From Halomarina salina (GTDB taxonomy: Archaea > Halobacteriota > Halobacteria > Halobacteriales > Haloarculaceae), in contig NZ_JALLGW010000001.1 of NCBI RefSeq assembly GCF_023074835.1, positions 1 through 64,000 of the forward strand: DNA of 64,000 nt. Direction: 5' to 3'. Position 1 is the first letter of the stretch. Every line of letters begins with the position of its first letter. Shown one piece after another: positions 33,094 through 41,647 of this stretch. The notes beneath the pieces are model-generated. The model did no database searches. It was not told where the DNA came from and was given only the letters and a program-made list of their open reading frames with translations. A program made the position numbers and the translations under genes.

Positions 33094-34050
33094 ATGACAC
33101 GGCCCACCCGTACTCGGGAGCGTGAGCAGGAGTCCGAATCGGAGCAGGAACAAACACGTGTGTGTCCGGAGTGTGGGTCGGACCACCTCGTGAAGTCGAC
33201 TGACAGGGGGGAGCTGGTCTGTGACGACTGTGGCCTCGTGGTCGAAGAGGACAAGATCGACCCCGGTCCGGAGTGGCGGGCGTTCAACCACTCGGAGCGT
33301 CAGAACAAGTCGCGCGTGGGCGCTCCCACGACGCAGACGATGCACGATAAGGGGCTGACGACGACCATCGACTGGAAGGACAAGGACGCCTACGGTCGCT
33401 CTATCTCCTCGAAGAAGCGCAGTCAGATGCACCGCCTGCGCAAGTGGCAGGAGCGCATCCGCACGAAGGACGCCGGCGAACGCAACCTCCAGTTCGCGCT
33501 CAGCGAGATCGACCGCATGGCCAGCGCACTCGGCGTACCACGGTCGGTACGAGAGGTGGCGTCGGTCATCTACCGTCGCGCGCTGAGCGAGGACCTCATC
33601 CGCGGGCGCTCCATCGAGGGCGTCGCCACCTCGGCCCTCTACGCGGCGTGCCGCAAGGAGGGCATCCCGCGCTCGCTCGAGGAGATCTCGGAGGTATCGC
33701 GGGTCGAGCGCAAGGAGATCGGCCGCACCTATCGCTACATCTCCCAGGAACTCTCCCTGGAGATGGAACCGGTCGACCCCAAGAAGTACGTCCCCCGATT
33801 CTGTTCTGAACTCGAACTCTCCGAGGAGGTCCAGTCGAAGGCCAACGAGATCATCACGAAGACGGCGGAGGACGGCCTGCTGTCGGGCAAGTCCCCGACG
33901 GGCTACGCCGCCGCCGCCATCTACGCCGCCTCACTGCTCTGCAACGAGAAGAAGACCCAGCGCGAGGTCGCGGACGTCGCGCAGGTGACCGAGGTCACCA
34001 TCCGCAACCGCTACCAGGAGCAGATCGAAGCGATGGGCATCCACTCGTAG
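33094..34050 (+). CDS. tfb: Transcription initiation factor TFB
   Basis: 318 residues, complete. N-terminal zinc ribbon CPECG ... CDDCG (residues about 24-50), the B-reader with [14 protein letters not shown], then two cyclin repeats ([38 protein letters not shown]) ending with the TVRNRYQEQ-like [15 protein letters not shown] helix that contacts BRE. It recruits polymerase to TBP-bound promoters. Paralogue of the gene at 1-486, with [12 protein letters not shown] versus the other AVDRGPEWRAFD. It is monocistronic. Confidence 0.97.
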   Translation: MTRPTRTREREQESESEQEQTRVCPECGSDHLVKSTDRGELVCDDCGLVVEEDKIDPGPEWRAFNHSERQNKSRVGAPTTQTMHDKGLTTTIDWKDKDAYGRSISSKKRSQMHRLRKWQERIRTKDAGERNLQFALSEIDRMASALGVPRSVREVASVIYRRALSEDLIRGRSIEGVATSALYAACRKEGIPRSLEEISEVSRVERKEIGRTYRYISQELSLEMEPVDPKKYVPRFCSELELSEEVQSKANEIITKTAEDGLLSGKSPTGYAAAAIYAASLLCNEKKTQREVADVAQVTEVTIRNRYQEQIEAMGIHS

Positions 34051-34196
34051 CCGTCCAGTTCCGTTCCCGAGCGGTTTTCCAGGGTCACAGTTCCCGAGCG
34101 GCGGCACTCCGCGCCGTCGGTGAGGCGAGCGTCCTGCGTTCACTTTCACCGTGCTGGCGAGAGGTTGATACGCCGGTGGCTCCAGATACGAACCGA

Positions 34197-35468
34197 ATGG
34201 ACCTCGGCGAGTACTTCACGGAACTGGAGGAGGGGGAGGCGGCCCGCAAGCGCCGCCTGGCCCGCGAGAAGTCCTACGAGATAACGGAGTACCTCGCCGA
34301 CGTCGAACAGCAGTTCGACGAGGCCGTACAGGGTGACTCGCTGTTCGGGTCGACGTCCCCATCCATCTTCGTCGGGCGGTCGTCGTACCCGGACGTGTCG
34401 GCGGGCGTGCTCGCACCCGTCGCCGACCCGGAGCACGCGGCGAACTACGAGACCAGTTCCGACTGGTACCGTTCGGGGTACACCATCTCGGACGTGTTCC
34501 AGGCGCGGACGAACCTGCTGAACTCCAACCAGCGGACGAACGTCCACGTCGCCGACGAGTGGGACGGGTTCACCGGCGTCCAGCGGGAGGTGGCCATCGC
34601 CGACCGACCGGTCGACGTGGAGGTCGGACTCGACGGACCGGTCGACATCGACCTCGACGTGACGCTGGAGGACATCTCCACGCCGACCGGCCCGCGCGCG
34701 ACGGCCAAATCGGCGGAACTCACCGAGAACCCCCACGTCCCCCGCGCCGTCGAGAAGACGCTCTCGGACGACGACTGGCGCGCCGAGGGCGCGATGAACT
34801 ACCTCTACAACCGCGGGTTCGACGTCTACGATATCAACACCATCCTCTCGGCGGGCGCGCTGGGAGAGACCCGCCAGCGGAAACTCGTCCCGACGCGGTG
34901 GTCCATCACCGCCGTCGACGACACCGTCGGGAAGTTCCTCCGTGGCTCCATCCGCAACGCCCCCAGCGTCGACGAGACGAAGGTATGGTACAACGAGTAC
35001 CTGGGGAACCACTTCTGGGTGATACTCTCGCCGGGCGACTGGGAGTTCGAACTGGTCGAGATGAAGGCACCGGGGAGCATCTGGAACTGGAAGGACGGCG
35101 ACTACCTCGTCGGGTCGGACTACGAGAACAACCAGGGTCGCAGCGCCTACGTCGAGGAGACGGCGGGCGCGTACTACGCCAGCAGACTGGGCGCGCTGGA
35201 GTATCTCGCCGACGAGGGACGGCAGGCGAAGGTGCTCGTCCTCCGCCACGTCTCGGAGGACTACTGGGGACCGGTCGGCGTCTGGCAGATTCGCGAGTCG
35301 GTCCGCAACGCTTTCTCCGAGGGCGAACCCGGCGTCGCCGAGACGTTCTCCGACGCCGTGACCGAGATCGCCCCGCGGCTCCCCATCTCGATGGACCGAC
35401 TCCGGCGCACCTCCGAGATGGCCGCCGGACTCCAGTCGAGTCTCGACGACTGGGGAGCGGGCGGATGA
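34197..35468 (+). CDS. nreA: DNA repair protein NreA
   Basis: 423 residues of the archaeal Nre family. Family hallmarks are the N-terminal GEYFTELEEGE, SPSIFVGRSSYPDVSAGVLAP near residue 60, YNRGFDVYDINTILSAGALG near 208 and NHFWVILSPGDWEFELVEM near 275. The last residues QSSLDDWGAGG form a PIP-like motif (QxxLxxW) for binding PCNA, as described for haloarchaeal NreA. Nre proteins act in repair of alkylation/crosslink damage. ATG at 34197 (MDLGEYF); GTG 34176 is less likely as a TATA-like TTGATAC (34165-34171) sits 30 nt before 34197. The stop overlaps the next ATG. Confidence 0.92.
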   Translation: MDLGEYFTELEEGEAARKRRLAREKSYEITEYLADVEQQFDEAVQGDSLFGSTSPSIFVGRSSYPDVSAGVLAPVADPEHAANYETSSDWYRSGYTISDVFQARTNLLNSNQRTNVHVADEWDGFTGVQREVAIADRPVDVEVGLDGPVDIDLDVTLEDISTPTGPRATAKSAELTENPHVPRAVEKTLSDDDWRAEGAMNYLYNRGFDVYDINTILSAGALGETRQRKLVPTRWSITAVDDTVGKFLRGSIRNAPSVDETKVWYNEYLGNHFWVILSPGDWEFELVEMKAPGSIWNWKDGDYLVGSDYENNQGRSAYVEETAGAYYASRLGALEYLADEGRQAKVLVLRHVSEDYWGPVGVWQIRESVRNAFSEGEPGVAETFSDAVTEIAPRLPISMDRLRRTSEMAAGLQSSLDDWGAGG

Positions 35469-35617
35469 GCACCGTGATGGCGGGGGTCTGGAACGCGGTG
35501 ACGCCCCTGCTCGTCACCGGCACGGACCTGATGATCGTCGCCCTGCTCGCGTTCGCGTGCTTCGGCCTGCCGGGCATCGTGCTCATGCTCTACTTCCAGC
35601 ACCGCTCGGACGACTGA
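35465..35617 (+). CDS. Single-helix micro-membrane protein coupled to nreA
   Basis: 50 residues: a short polar start, one long hydrophobic helix (LMIVALLAFACFGLPGIVLM, about residues 23-42) and the basic/acidic end YFQHRSDD. Its ATG overlaps the nreA stop by 4 bp (ATGA), so ribosomes finishing nreA can re-start here. Function unknown; the coupling to a DNA-repair gene is the only clue and might reflect only operon packing. Confidence 0.75.
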   Translation: MSTVMAGVWNAVTPLLVTGTDLMIVALLAFACFGLPGIVLMLYFQHRSDD

Positions 35618-35718
35618 CCTGCTCCCGAGTCCCGTTCGTCGACGGGTCAGGAGTGAGCGCGACAGAACCGACTATTCCGGAGAGCGTCGAGACGACCGGG
35701 ACGACTGAATCTGAGTCG

Positions 35719-36162
35719 TCAGGCGGTGTCGAGTCCGGCGAACGCCTCGTCGACCATCGCGCCCGTGTCGCTCACGAGGTCGGCCCACTCCTCGGAGTCC
35801 GGCGCGATACCGACGAGCCGCCCGACGCGCATGATGGAGAGGTGGTACACCTGCTGGACGCCCGGTTCCTCCTCCCAGACGACGACGTTGCACGGCATCA
35901 ACCCGCCGAGTTCCATGCTCATGTCGAGCGCCCGGTCGGCCATCTTCGGGTTGCACGCACCGAGCACATAGTACGGGTCGCGGTCCGCGTCGACCTTCTC
36001 GTTCAGGAGTTCGGACGGCGAGAACTCGACGGGGACGCCGAACCCGGCGTCGGTGAACACCTCGCGGACGTGTTCGACGGCGTCGGCGTGGTCCATGTGG
36101 AGCGTCGCACGTTTCTCGCCGATGTCCGCGGCGTCGACGTCGCTCGGGTCGATAGGTAACAC
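35719..36162 (-). CDS. DUF302 family protein
   Basis: 147 residues. The fold's conserved points are present: AVEHVREVFTDAGFGVPVEF near residue 30, VLGACNPKMADRAL near 67 and MPCNVVVWEEEPG near 90 (the usual CNP and LPCN motifs). DUF302 proteins may handle small ligands or redox; no activity is established. Start is GTG at 36162. The hairpin array 36204-36379 lies just upstream, and a TATA-like GAGTAAACG (minus, about 36191-36199) is about 33 nt before the GTG. Confidence 0.85.
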   Translation of the reverse strand: MLPIDPSDVDAADIGEKRATLHMDHADAVEHVREVFTDAGFGVPVEFSPSELLNEKVDADRDPYYVLGACNPKMADRALDMSMELGGLMPCNVVVWEEEPGVQQVYHLSIMRVGRLVGIAPDSEEWADLVSDTGAMVDEAFAGLDTA

Positions 36163-36203
36163 GGTCTCGGATGTGGGTGGGAGAGAGAAGGCGTTTACTC
36201 CTC

Positions 36204-36379
36204 ACGGGTCGCTTCGCTCCCCGTTCGGTTCTCGGAGATTCTCACTCGCTATGCGTGGCGACAGAGTCGCCACGACATCCGGTTGCGGGCCGCTGGCCCG
36301 CAACCCGCTCGCTCCGGAAGACTCGCTAGCGAGTCTTCCGTGCTCCCGCTCGTTTCACTCGCGGGAACTCCGAATCTCC
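36204..36379. repeat. Multi-hairpin element B (cloverleaf-like array)
   Basis: Perfect inverted repeats in a row: 36204-36224 (ACGGG/CCCGT, loop TCGCTTCGCTC), 36254-36274 (9-bp stem, loop AGA), 36281-36305 (11-bp stem, loop GCT), 36315-36340 (26-bp perfect palindrome) and 36344-36366 (TCCCGC/GCGGGA, loop TCGTTTCACTC). An outer 8-bp stem GGAGATTC (36234-36241) with GAATCTCC (36372-36379) encloses the last four and ends exactly at the stop codon of the gene at 36380. Not a coding region. Confidence 0.75.
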
Positions 36380-36787
36380 CTACTCCTCGGAGTCGTCGAC
36401 GGCCGCGTCGGTGTTCTCGCCGTCCGTGGTCACGCCCTCGGCGTCGGCGGCACCGTCCGGAGCCTCGGTCTCGTCCTCGGCATCGGTGTCACTGTCCTCG
36501 CGCTCGTGCGTCGGCACCGGGCCGGTTCCGACGATTCCCTCGACTGTATCCCGGAGGTCCTCGGAGGCGGAGAAGTACGTCTCGTCGGTCTCACCGAGCA
36601 CCGACTCCATCGTCCGGGGACCGTCCGGCGTCCGGATTTCTTCGTCCCCGACGCGGCGGAGGACCTCCGACTTCGGGATGCCGAAGTGGAGACGCGAACT
36701 GATGCGTGCGAGCGGTGCCCCGTCGACCGCGGGTCCGTCGCCGAGTTCCACGACGGGCCCCTCCGCTTCTTCCTCGTCGTCAGCCAT
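36380..36787 (-). CDS. DUF5789 family protein
   Basis: 135 acidic residues. The conserved core is AVDGAPLARISSRLHFGIPK SEVLRRVGDEEIRTPDGPRT (written here as two parts), followed by SVLGETDETYFSASEDLRD; the last 50 residues are a disordered Asp/Glu tail. I recognise the core as haloarchaeal DUF5789; function unknown. A TATA-like AGGCATACC (minus, about 36808-36816) is 25 nt upstream. Its stop codon abuts the outer stem of element B. Divergent from the polX operon. Confidence 0.8.
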   Translation of the reverse strand: MADDEEEAEGPVVELGDGPAVDGAPLARISSRLHFGIPKSEVLRRVGDEEIRTPDGPRTMESVLGETDETYFSASEDLRDTVEGIVGTGPVPTHEREDSDTDAEDETEAPDGAADAEGVTTDGENTDAAVDDSEE

Positions 36788-36859
36788 GTCGGAAGGTGCG
36801 ACAGGCCTCGGGGTATGCCTTTCGTTTGGGCTTTTGTCCTCGCGCCCCGAACGACGCGT

Positions 36860-37297
36860 ATGAAGGAGTTCGAGCGAAAGGGACTGCTCGAACGCGTCGA
36901 CCGCGAGGGGGCCACGGTCGGCGCGTCCATCCCCGAGACCATCGAGGTCCAGGGCGAGGAGATAGCGCTACGCGAGTTCGTCTTCGAGATTCAACGCCGG
37001 GAGACGGTCCCCGCGGGCGAACGCGAACGGGTCGACCGGGCGAAGAAGAACCTCCGGCGCGAGCGTCTCCAGCGCCGCCAGCGACTCGAAGAGGCCGACA
37101 TCAGCTACGAGGAGGGCGAGGAGATAGTCGGGTCCATCGTCGGCATCGAGCGCGCGCTCTCGGCGCTGGAGAACCTCGGGGCGACCGACATCGAGCGCGA
37201 GGCGAAGGCGAGCGAGGCAGCCGACAAGAAACGCTGGATGAAGTTCCTCCAGCAGGCGCTCGGCCGCGACGGGTCGAGTTCGCGAGGTGGCCGATGA
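36860..37297 (+). CDS. DUF5788 family protein
   Basis: 145 residues, mostly helical and charged: MKEFERKGLLERVDREGATV, then VQGEEIALREFVFEIQRRE and long Arg/Glu helices (RAKKNLRRERLQRRQRLEEA). Haloarchaeal DUF5788, function unknown. It is the first gene of an operon with polX (4-bp overlap 37294-37297) and the Mut7-C-type gene, which hints at a link to DNA metabolism. A box GGGCTTTTGTC lies about 27 nt before the ATG. Confidence 0.8.
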   Translation: MKEFERKGLLERVDREGATVGASIPETIEVQGEEIALREFVFEIQRRETVPAGERERVDRAKKNLRRERLQRRQRLEEADISYEEGEEIVGSIVGIERALSALENLGATDIEREAKASEAADKKRWMKFLQQALGRDGSSSRGGR

Positions 37298-39069
37298 GCG
37301 ACCGTAGCGGCGGCAGCGACCGCAGCGTCCGCAACGACGAGCTCGCCGGACTGTTCGAGGAGTTCGCCGACCTGCTGGAGGCCCGCGACGTCGAGTACAA
37401 ACCCCGCGCGTACCGCCTCGCCGCCGAGAACATCCGCGACCACCCCGAGAACGTCGCCGAGATGGCGCGCCAGGGCGGCGAGGAGCGCGTCGGCGAGATA
37501 GACCGCGTCGGCGACGCCATCGCCGCGAAGGTCGTCGAGTACGTCGAGACGGGCACAGTCGAGGAACTGGAAGAGGCTCGTGCGGACCTCCCCGTCGACA
37601 TGGCCGGCCTGACGAGCGTCGAGGGGGTCGGCCCGAAGTCCGTCGCCAGCCTCTACGAGGCGCTCGGGGTCGAGGACCTCGACGACCTGGAGACCGCCGC
37701 GCGCGAGGGGCGCATCCAGGAGGTGTCGGGGTTCGGGCCGAAGACCGAGGAGAACATCCTCGACAACGTCGACTTCGCGCGACAGACCCAGCAGCGCCAG
37801 TTGCTCGCCGACGCCCGCCCGCTCGCGGAGGACGTGCTCGCCCACGTCGAGACCATCGACGCCGCGAACCGCTGGGAGGTCGCGGGGTCGCTCCGGCGCT
37901 GGCGGGCGACCATCGGCGACGTGGACGTGCTGGTCGCCAGCGAGGACAGCGAGGCGGTCGTCGACGGGTTCACCGACTGGCCCGAGGCGGACAGCATCAT
38001 CGAGGCCGGAACGAACAAGGCGAGCGTCCGCTCGCGGGGCATCCGCGTCGACCTGCGCGTCACCGACCCCGAGGAGTTCGGCGCGGCGCTCCAGTACTTC
38101 ACCGGGAGCAAGGCCCACAACATCCGCGTCCGTGACCGCGCCATCGACCGCGAGCTGAAGGTCAACGAGTACGGCGTGTTCGACGTGAGCGACGTTGAAG
38201 ACCCCGATTCGGGGCAGCGCGTCGGTGAGAAGGTGGCGGGCCACACCGAGGAGGAGATGTACGAAGCCCTCGACCTGCCCCTGATTCCGCCCGAACTCCG
38301 GGAGGACCGCGGCGAGGTGCAGGCCGCCGCCGACGGCGACCTGCCGGACCTCCTGACCACCGAGGAGATTCGCGGCGACCTGCACTGCCACACGGAGTGG
38401 TCGGACGGGCGCAACACCGTCGCCGAGATGGTCGCCGGCGCGGAGGAACGCGGCTACGACTACGTCGCCATCACCGACCACGCGACGGGACCGGGGATGG
38501 TCGGCGGCGTCGGCGTCGAGGACGACGATCTGGAGGACCAACTGGCCGAGATACGCGAGGTCGACGACGGTTCGGACATCCGCGTGTTCGCCGGCGTCGA
38601 AGCGAATATCGACAGCGAGGGCGAGATATCGGTCCGCGACTCGCTGCTCGAACGGCTGGACTGCGTGGTCGCCTCGCCGCACTCCTCGCTCGACGGCGAC
38701 GGAACCGACCGCCTGGTTCGCGCCGCCGAACACCCCGACGTGAACGTCGTCGGCCACCCGACCGGCCGCCAGTTGAACCAGCGCCCCGGCCTCGACCTGG
38801 ACGTGGGCGAACTCGCACGCGCCGCCGCCGACGCGGGGACCGCTCTCGAAGTGAACGCCAACCCGAACCGCCTCGACCTGCGCGGCGGTGCAGTCAAGGC
38901 GGCCATCGACGCGGGCGCGACCATCGCCATCGACACCGACGCCCACCGCCCCGAGCGCTTCGACCTGATTCGGTACGGCGTCCACACCGCCCGCCGTGGC
39001 TGGGCCGAACGCGACGACGTACTCAACGCGTGGTCGCTCGACGATGTGGAGTCGTTCCTCGGTCTGTAG
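37294..39069 (+). CDS. polX: DNA polymerase/3'-5' exonuclease PolX
   Basis: 591 residues. An N-terminal Pol-beta-like half has HhH motifs (SVEGVGPKSVASLYEALG; VSGFGPKTEENIL), the nucleotidyl-transfer site GDVDVLVA with a further Asp in IRVDLRV, and a C-terminal PHP phosphoesterase (DLHCHTEWSDG, ITDHA, EVNANPNRLDL, DTDAHRPERFD) that supplies 3'-5' exonuclease or AP-type activity. It fills short gaps in base excision repair. The ATG overlaps the stop of the DUF5788 gene; the next gene starts 3 bp after its stop. Confidence 0.93.
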   Translation: MSDRSGGSDRSVRNDELAGLFEEFADLLEARDVEYKPRAYRLAAENIRDHPENVAEMARQGGEERVGEIDRVGDAIAAKVVEYVETGTVEELEEARADLPVDMAGLTSVEGVGPKSVASLYEALGVEDLDDLETAAREGRIQEVSGFGPKTEENILDNVDFARQTQQRQLLADARPLAEDVLAHVETIDAANRWEVAGSLRRWRATIGDVDVLVASEDSEAVVDGFTDWPEADSIIEAGTNKASVRSRGIRVDLRVTDPEEFGAALQYFTGSKAHNIRVRDRAIDRELKVNEYGVFDVSDVEDPDSGQRVGEKVAGHTEEEMYEALDLPLIPPELREDRGEVQAAADGDLPDLLTTEEIRGDLHCHTEWSDGRNTVAEMVAGAEERGYDYVAITDHATGPGMVGGVGVEDDDLEDQLAEIREVDDGSDIRVFAGVEANIDSEGEISVRDSLLERLDCVVASPHSSLDGDGTDRLVRAAEHPDVNVVGHPTGRQLNQRPGLDLDVGELARAAADAGTALEVNANPNRLDLRGGAVKAAIDAGATIAIDTDAHRPERFDLIRYGVHTARRGWAERDDVLNAWSLDDVESFLGL

Positions 39070-39072
39070 TCC

Positions 39073-39585
39073 GTGCGCCTCCTGCTCGACGTGATGTGTG
39101 GCGGGCTGCGGAGCTACCTGCGGATGTGCGGCCACGACACCGTCTACGCGCTGGACCGTGACGACGAGCGCGAGGCCGCTGCCTCGGAGTGCGAGGCCGC
39201 CGCCTCGAAGCGCGAGGCCGCCGCCTCGAACAACGACGCGCTCCTGGAACGCTCCGAGGGGGAGGACCGCACGCTCGTCACGCGGAACGTCCAGTTGGCG
39301 GGGCGGGCGAGCGCGTCGATGCTCCTGCGCGAGCGAGACGTCGTCCACCAGCTGGGCGAGCTCCACGAGGCAGGCGTCGACCTGACGCTCGACGAGACGC
39401 CGACGTACTGCGGTAGCTGCAATGGTCTACTGGAACGCGTCGCTCCCGAGGAACCGACCGCCGAGTACGCACCGGACCCACGCGACGAGCGCGTCTGGCG
39501 CTGTGTGGACTGCGGCCAGCAGTTCTGGAGGGGCAGCCACTGGGACAGCGTGCGCGAGACGCTCGACGTCGTTCGCGCGTCGTAA
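39073..39585 (+). CDS. Mut7-C RNAse domain protein with repeat insertion
   Basis: 170 residues from a GTG 3 bp after polX. The PIN-like Mut7-C core is clear: LLDVMCGGLRSYLRMCGHDT at the start, then TLVTRNVQLAGRA, and a C-terminal zinc ribbon (CGSCNG ... CVDCGQ). Between strand 2 and the next helix (residues about 31-56) sit three near-identical heptads EAAASEC, EAAASKR, EAAASNN encoded by three 21-bp repeats (39170-39232), which homologues do not usually have. Probably an RNase acting on structured RNA; operon with polX. Confidence 0.85.
   Translation: MRLLLDVMCGGLRSYLRMCGHDTVYALDRDDEREAAASECEAAASKREAAASNNDALLERSEGEDRTLVTRNVQLAGRASASMLLRERDVVHQLGELHEAGVDLTLDETPTYCGSCNGLLERVAPEEPTAEYAPDPRDERVWRCVDCGQQFWRGSHWDSVRETLDVVRAS
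39170..39232 (+). repeat. Three tandem 21-bp repeats in the Mut7-C gene
   Basis: Units 39170-39190, 39191-39211 and 39212-39232, each starting GCGAGGCCGC[CT]GCCTCG, keep the frame and encode the EAAASxx heptads. Copy number would be prone to slippage changes. Confidence 0.8.
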
Positions 39586-39645
39586 CATCGGAGAGAATCG
39601 GAGCGTCCGAAAACGGCCAGGACAGTATGGAGCGGAGCGGCTGCG

Positions 39646-40548
39646 TCAGTTGTTCCGTTCCCACTGCGGGCACGGCTCCATGTCGTCCATCAGCTCCTCG
39701 TGTGCGCCGCAGTACGGCTGGAGGCCGTCGGCGGTGCGGACGTAGCGGAAGTGGGTGCACGACCCGCAGTAGCGGTCGGTGGCTTCGGGGCCGGCGTCGC
39801 CACCTGCCACGGGCGTCCGCGAATCGGGCGGCGACTCGCCCGACGAACGACCTGACTGCTCGGAAGACGGCGTCGACACCGAGGGGGATGCGGTGGTGCC
39901 GCCGTCCGAGCGCGCGTTCGAGCGCTGCGGGGCGGTCTGGGTCTCGACGTTGCCGTCGGGGTCCTTGCCCAGGAGACCGACGCCACCCATTCCACCGATG
40001 GAGCCGAGGCCGCCCAGCGAGGAGAGTTCGGAGCGGTCGACCTCGACGACGCGCGTCTCGCCCTCCTGCGTGATCTCGAGTTTGACGGTGCCGCCGGGGT
40101 CGTTGCGCGTTTTGAAGTTCGCGACGCCGGTGAACAGACACCAGAACGTGACGACGACGCCGACGACGTAGACGGCGATGGTCTGGAACATGTAATCGAG
40201 GTCGTCCATCAGCCAGTTGTTCGGGTAGCCAGCGCGGAACATGAGGACGGCGACGACGGTGATAGCGGCCCCGGCCGCCGCTGCGACCTTGACGAAGCGA
40301 CTGGACGGCAACACGGCGAGGATACCGAGGAACACCGCCGGGACGCCGAGGCCAGCGAGCGTGAGACCGAGTTCTCGCGCACCCTGCCAGTCGAGTCCGA
40401 ACACCGTCTCCCCCGACCCGGTCGTCCCGAGCACCATCCCGCCCAGGACGAACGCCACGCCGACGACGAACAGCGCGACCCCGAGGTACAGCCGCCGGAG
40501 GTTCGCCCCGCCAGCGCCCCCGTTGTATACCTCCGTGAGGCTGGTCAT
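39646..40548 (-). CDS. Membrane protein with C-terminal zinc-finger-like domain (DUF7139-like)
   Basis: 300 residues. After a short start (MTSLTEVYNGG) there are four predicted helices (about 20-45, 55-80, 85-105, 120-145), then a soluble part with TVKLEITQEGETRVVEVDRS, a Gly-rich stretch (GGLGSIGGMGGVG), a long disordered Ser/Gly/Glu linker, and near the end a cysteine-rich piece (RYCGSCTHFRYVR ... CGAHEELMDDMEPCPQW) resembling a zinc ribbon. I recall DUF7139. Start ATG at 40548; a box GAGCTTTGTG (about 40570-40579) is 26 nt upstream. Function unknown. Confidence 0.75.
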   Translation of the reverse strand: MTSLTEVYNGGAGGANLRRLYLGVALFVVGVAFVLGGMVLGTTGSGETVFGLDWQGARELGLTLAGLGVPAVFLGILAVLPSSRFVKVAAAAGAAITVVAVLMFRAGYPNNWLMDDLDYMFQTIAVYVVGVVVTFWCLFTGVANFKTRNDPGGTVKLEITQEGETRVVEVDRSELSSLGGLGSIGGMGGVGLLGKDPDGNVETQTAPQRSNARSDGGTTASPSVSTPSSEQSGRSSGESPPDSRTPVAGGDAGPEATDRYCGSCTHFRYVRTADGLQPYCGAHEELMDDMEPCPQWERNN

Positions 40549-40629
40549 GCCGGGCCTTGTCACTCTGCACACAAAGCTCTGCGTCAGACGGCCGTCCGAC
40601 GAAGCCGTCGGCGACTGACCGGCAGTGGC

Positions 40630-41640
40630 TCAGTGCCACTCGACGCCGAAGTAGCCCCCGAGGACGAACTCCAGCGCGTTGACGAGGTAGTGGGCGACGA
40701 CGACGGCGAGCAGGCTGTTCGTGAGGACGAACGTCACCGCGAGAACGAACCCGAGGACGCCGGTGACGAGGACGCCCATCCGTCCCTGCGCGCCGTGGCC
40801 GACGGCGAACGCGGCCGAGGACGCCACCGCGAGCAGCCACGGCGAGAGGCCGTAGGCAGCGCCGAGGACGCCGACGAGCGCGCTGCGGAACAGCAGTTCC
40901 TCGAACCCCGCGATGAGCGGGAGCACGGCGACGAGCAACACGCCCCACCCGCCGCGGGAGGCCGGCGTGAGCATCTCGCGCAGTGACTCGTCGTACTCGA
41001 AGCCAGCGGCGGCCGACGCCGCCGCGCCCGCCGCGTTGGCGGCGTAGAGCGCGAGACCGACGCCGACGCCGACGCCCAGCGCCGGGAGACCGGTCGAGAG
41101 CGGGTCGCCGAGGTCGATACCGAGCGCGGGCAGCGGGATGCTCGTGTAGAACGCGCCGAAGACGAGCAGCGCGCCGAGCACGCCCTGCGACAGCGCGACG
41201 TTGACGAGCAACGCCGCGGTCGGCAACTGGTCGGAGCCGTCGAGTCCCCGGAGCGTCCGCTCCGCGGGTGAGGGACCGTCGGGGTATCGCCCGACCTCCA
41301 GCGGCGCGAACTGCGCGTCGTGGTCGACCGTCGCCGTGGTGTCGAGCGCCGACGGCTCCGCACCCGGTTCGTCCGGTCGCTCTCCGCGCTCGATACGCTC
41401 TCGGGGGGTGGCAGCGTCGTCACCCCAGGCGTCGGTGTGACCGTACCGTCGCTCGTCGCGAGGGTCGCTGGATGCGTCGCTCTCGGGGACGGTCGGTTCG
41501 TCGCTCGCAGGAACGTCGGTCGGGTCGGAGGGTGGGTCGCCGGACGGCCCGCCGACGGCGCTCTGTGAGAGTCGTGCGAGCGAGAGGAGGAGAAACAGGA
41601 CGACGGCCGTCAGACCGACGAACGTCGCCCAGTCGGGCAT
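40630..41640 (-). CDS. CPBP-family intramembrane glutamic protease
   Basis: 336 residues, about 8 predicted helices in the C-terminal 230 after an acidic, Ser-rich linker. The CPBP/ABI active-site motif EELLFRS near residue 250 and the later helix with VVAHYLVNALEF are present. Such enzymes cut membrane proteins or process prenylated peptides. It starts 7 bp after the lonB stop on the same strand, so the two membrane-linked proteases are likely cotranscribed. Confidence 0.85.
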   Translation of the reverse strand: MPDWATFVGLTAVVLFLLLSLARLSQSAVGGPSGDPPSDPTDVPASDEPTVPESDASSDPRDERRYGHTDAWGDDAATPRERIERGERPDEPGAEPSALDTTATVDHDAQFAPLEVGRYPDGPSPAERTLRGLDGSDQLPTAALLVNVALSQGVLGALLVFGAFYTSIPLPALGIDLGDPLSTGLPALGVGVGVGLALYAANAAGAAASAAAGFEYDESLREMLTPASRGGWGVLLVAVLPLIAGFEELLFRSALVGVLGAAYGLSPWLLAVASSAAFAVGHGAQGRMGVLVTGVLGFVLAVTFVLTNSLLAVVVAHYLVNALEFVLGGYFGVEWH

Positions 41641-41647
41641 CGAGGGG

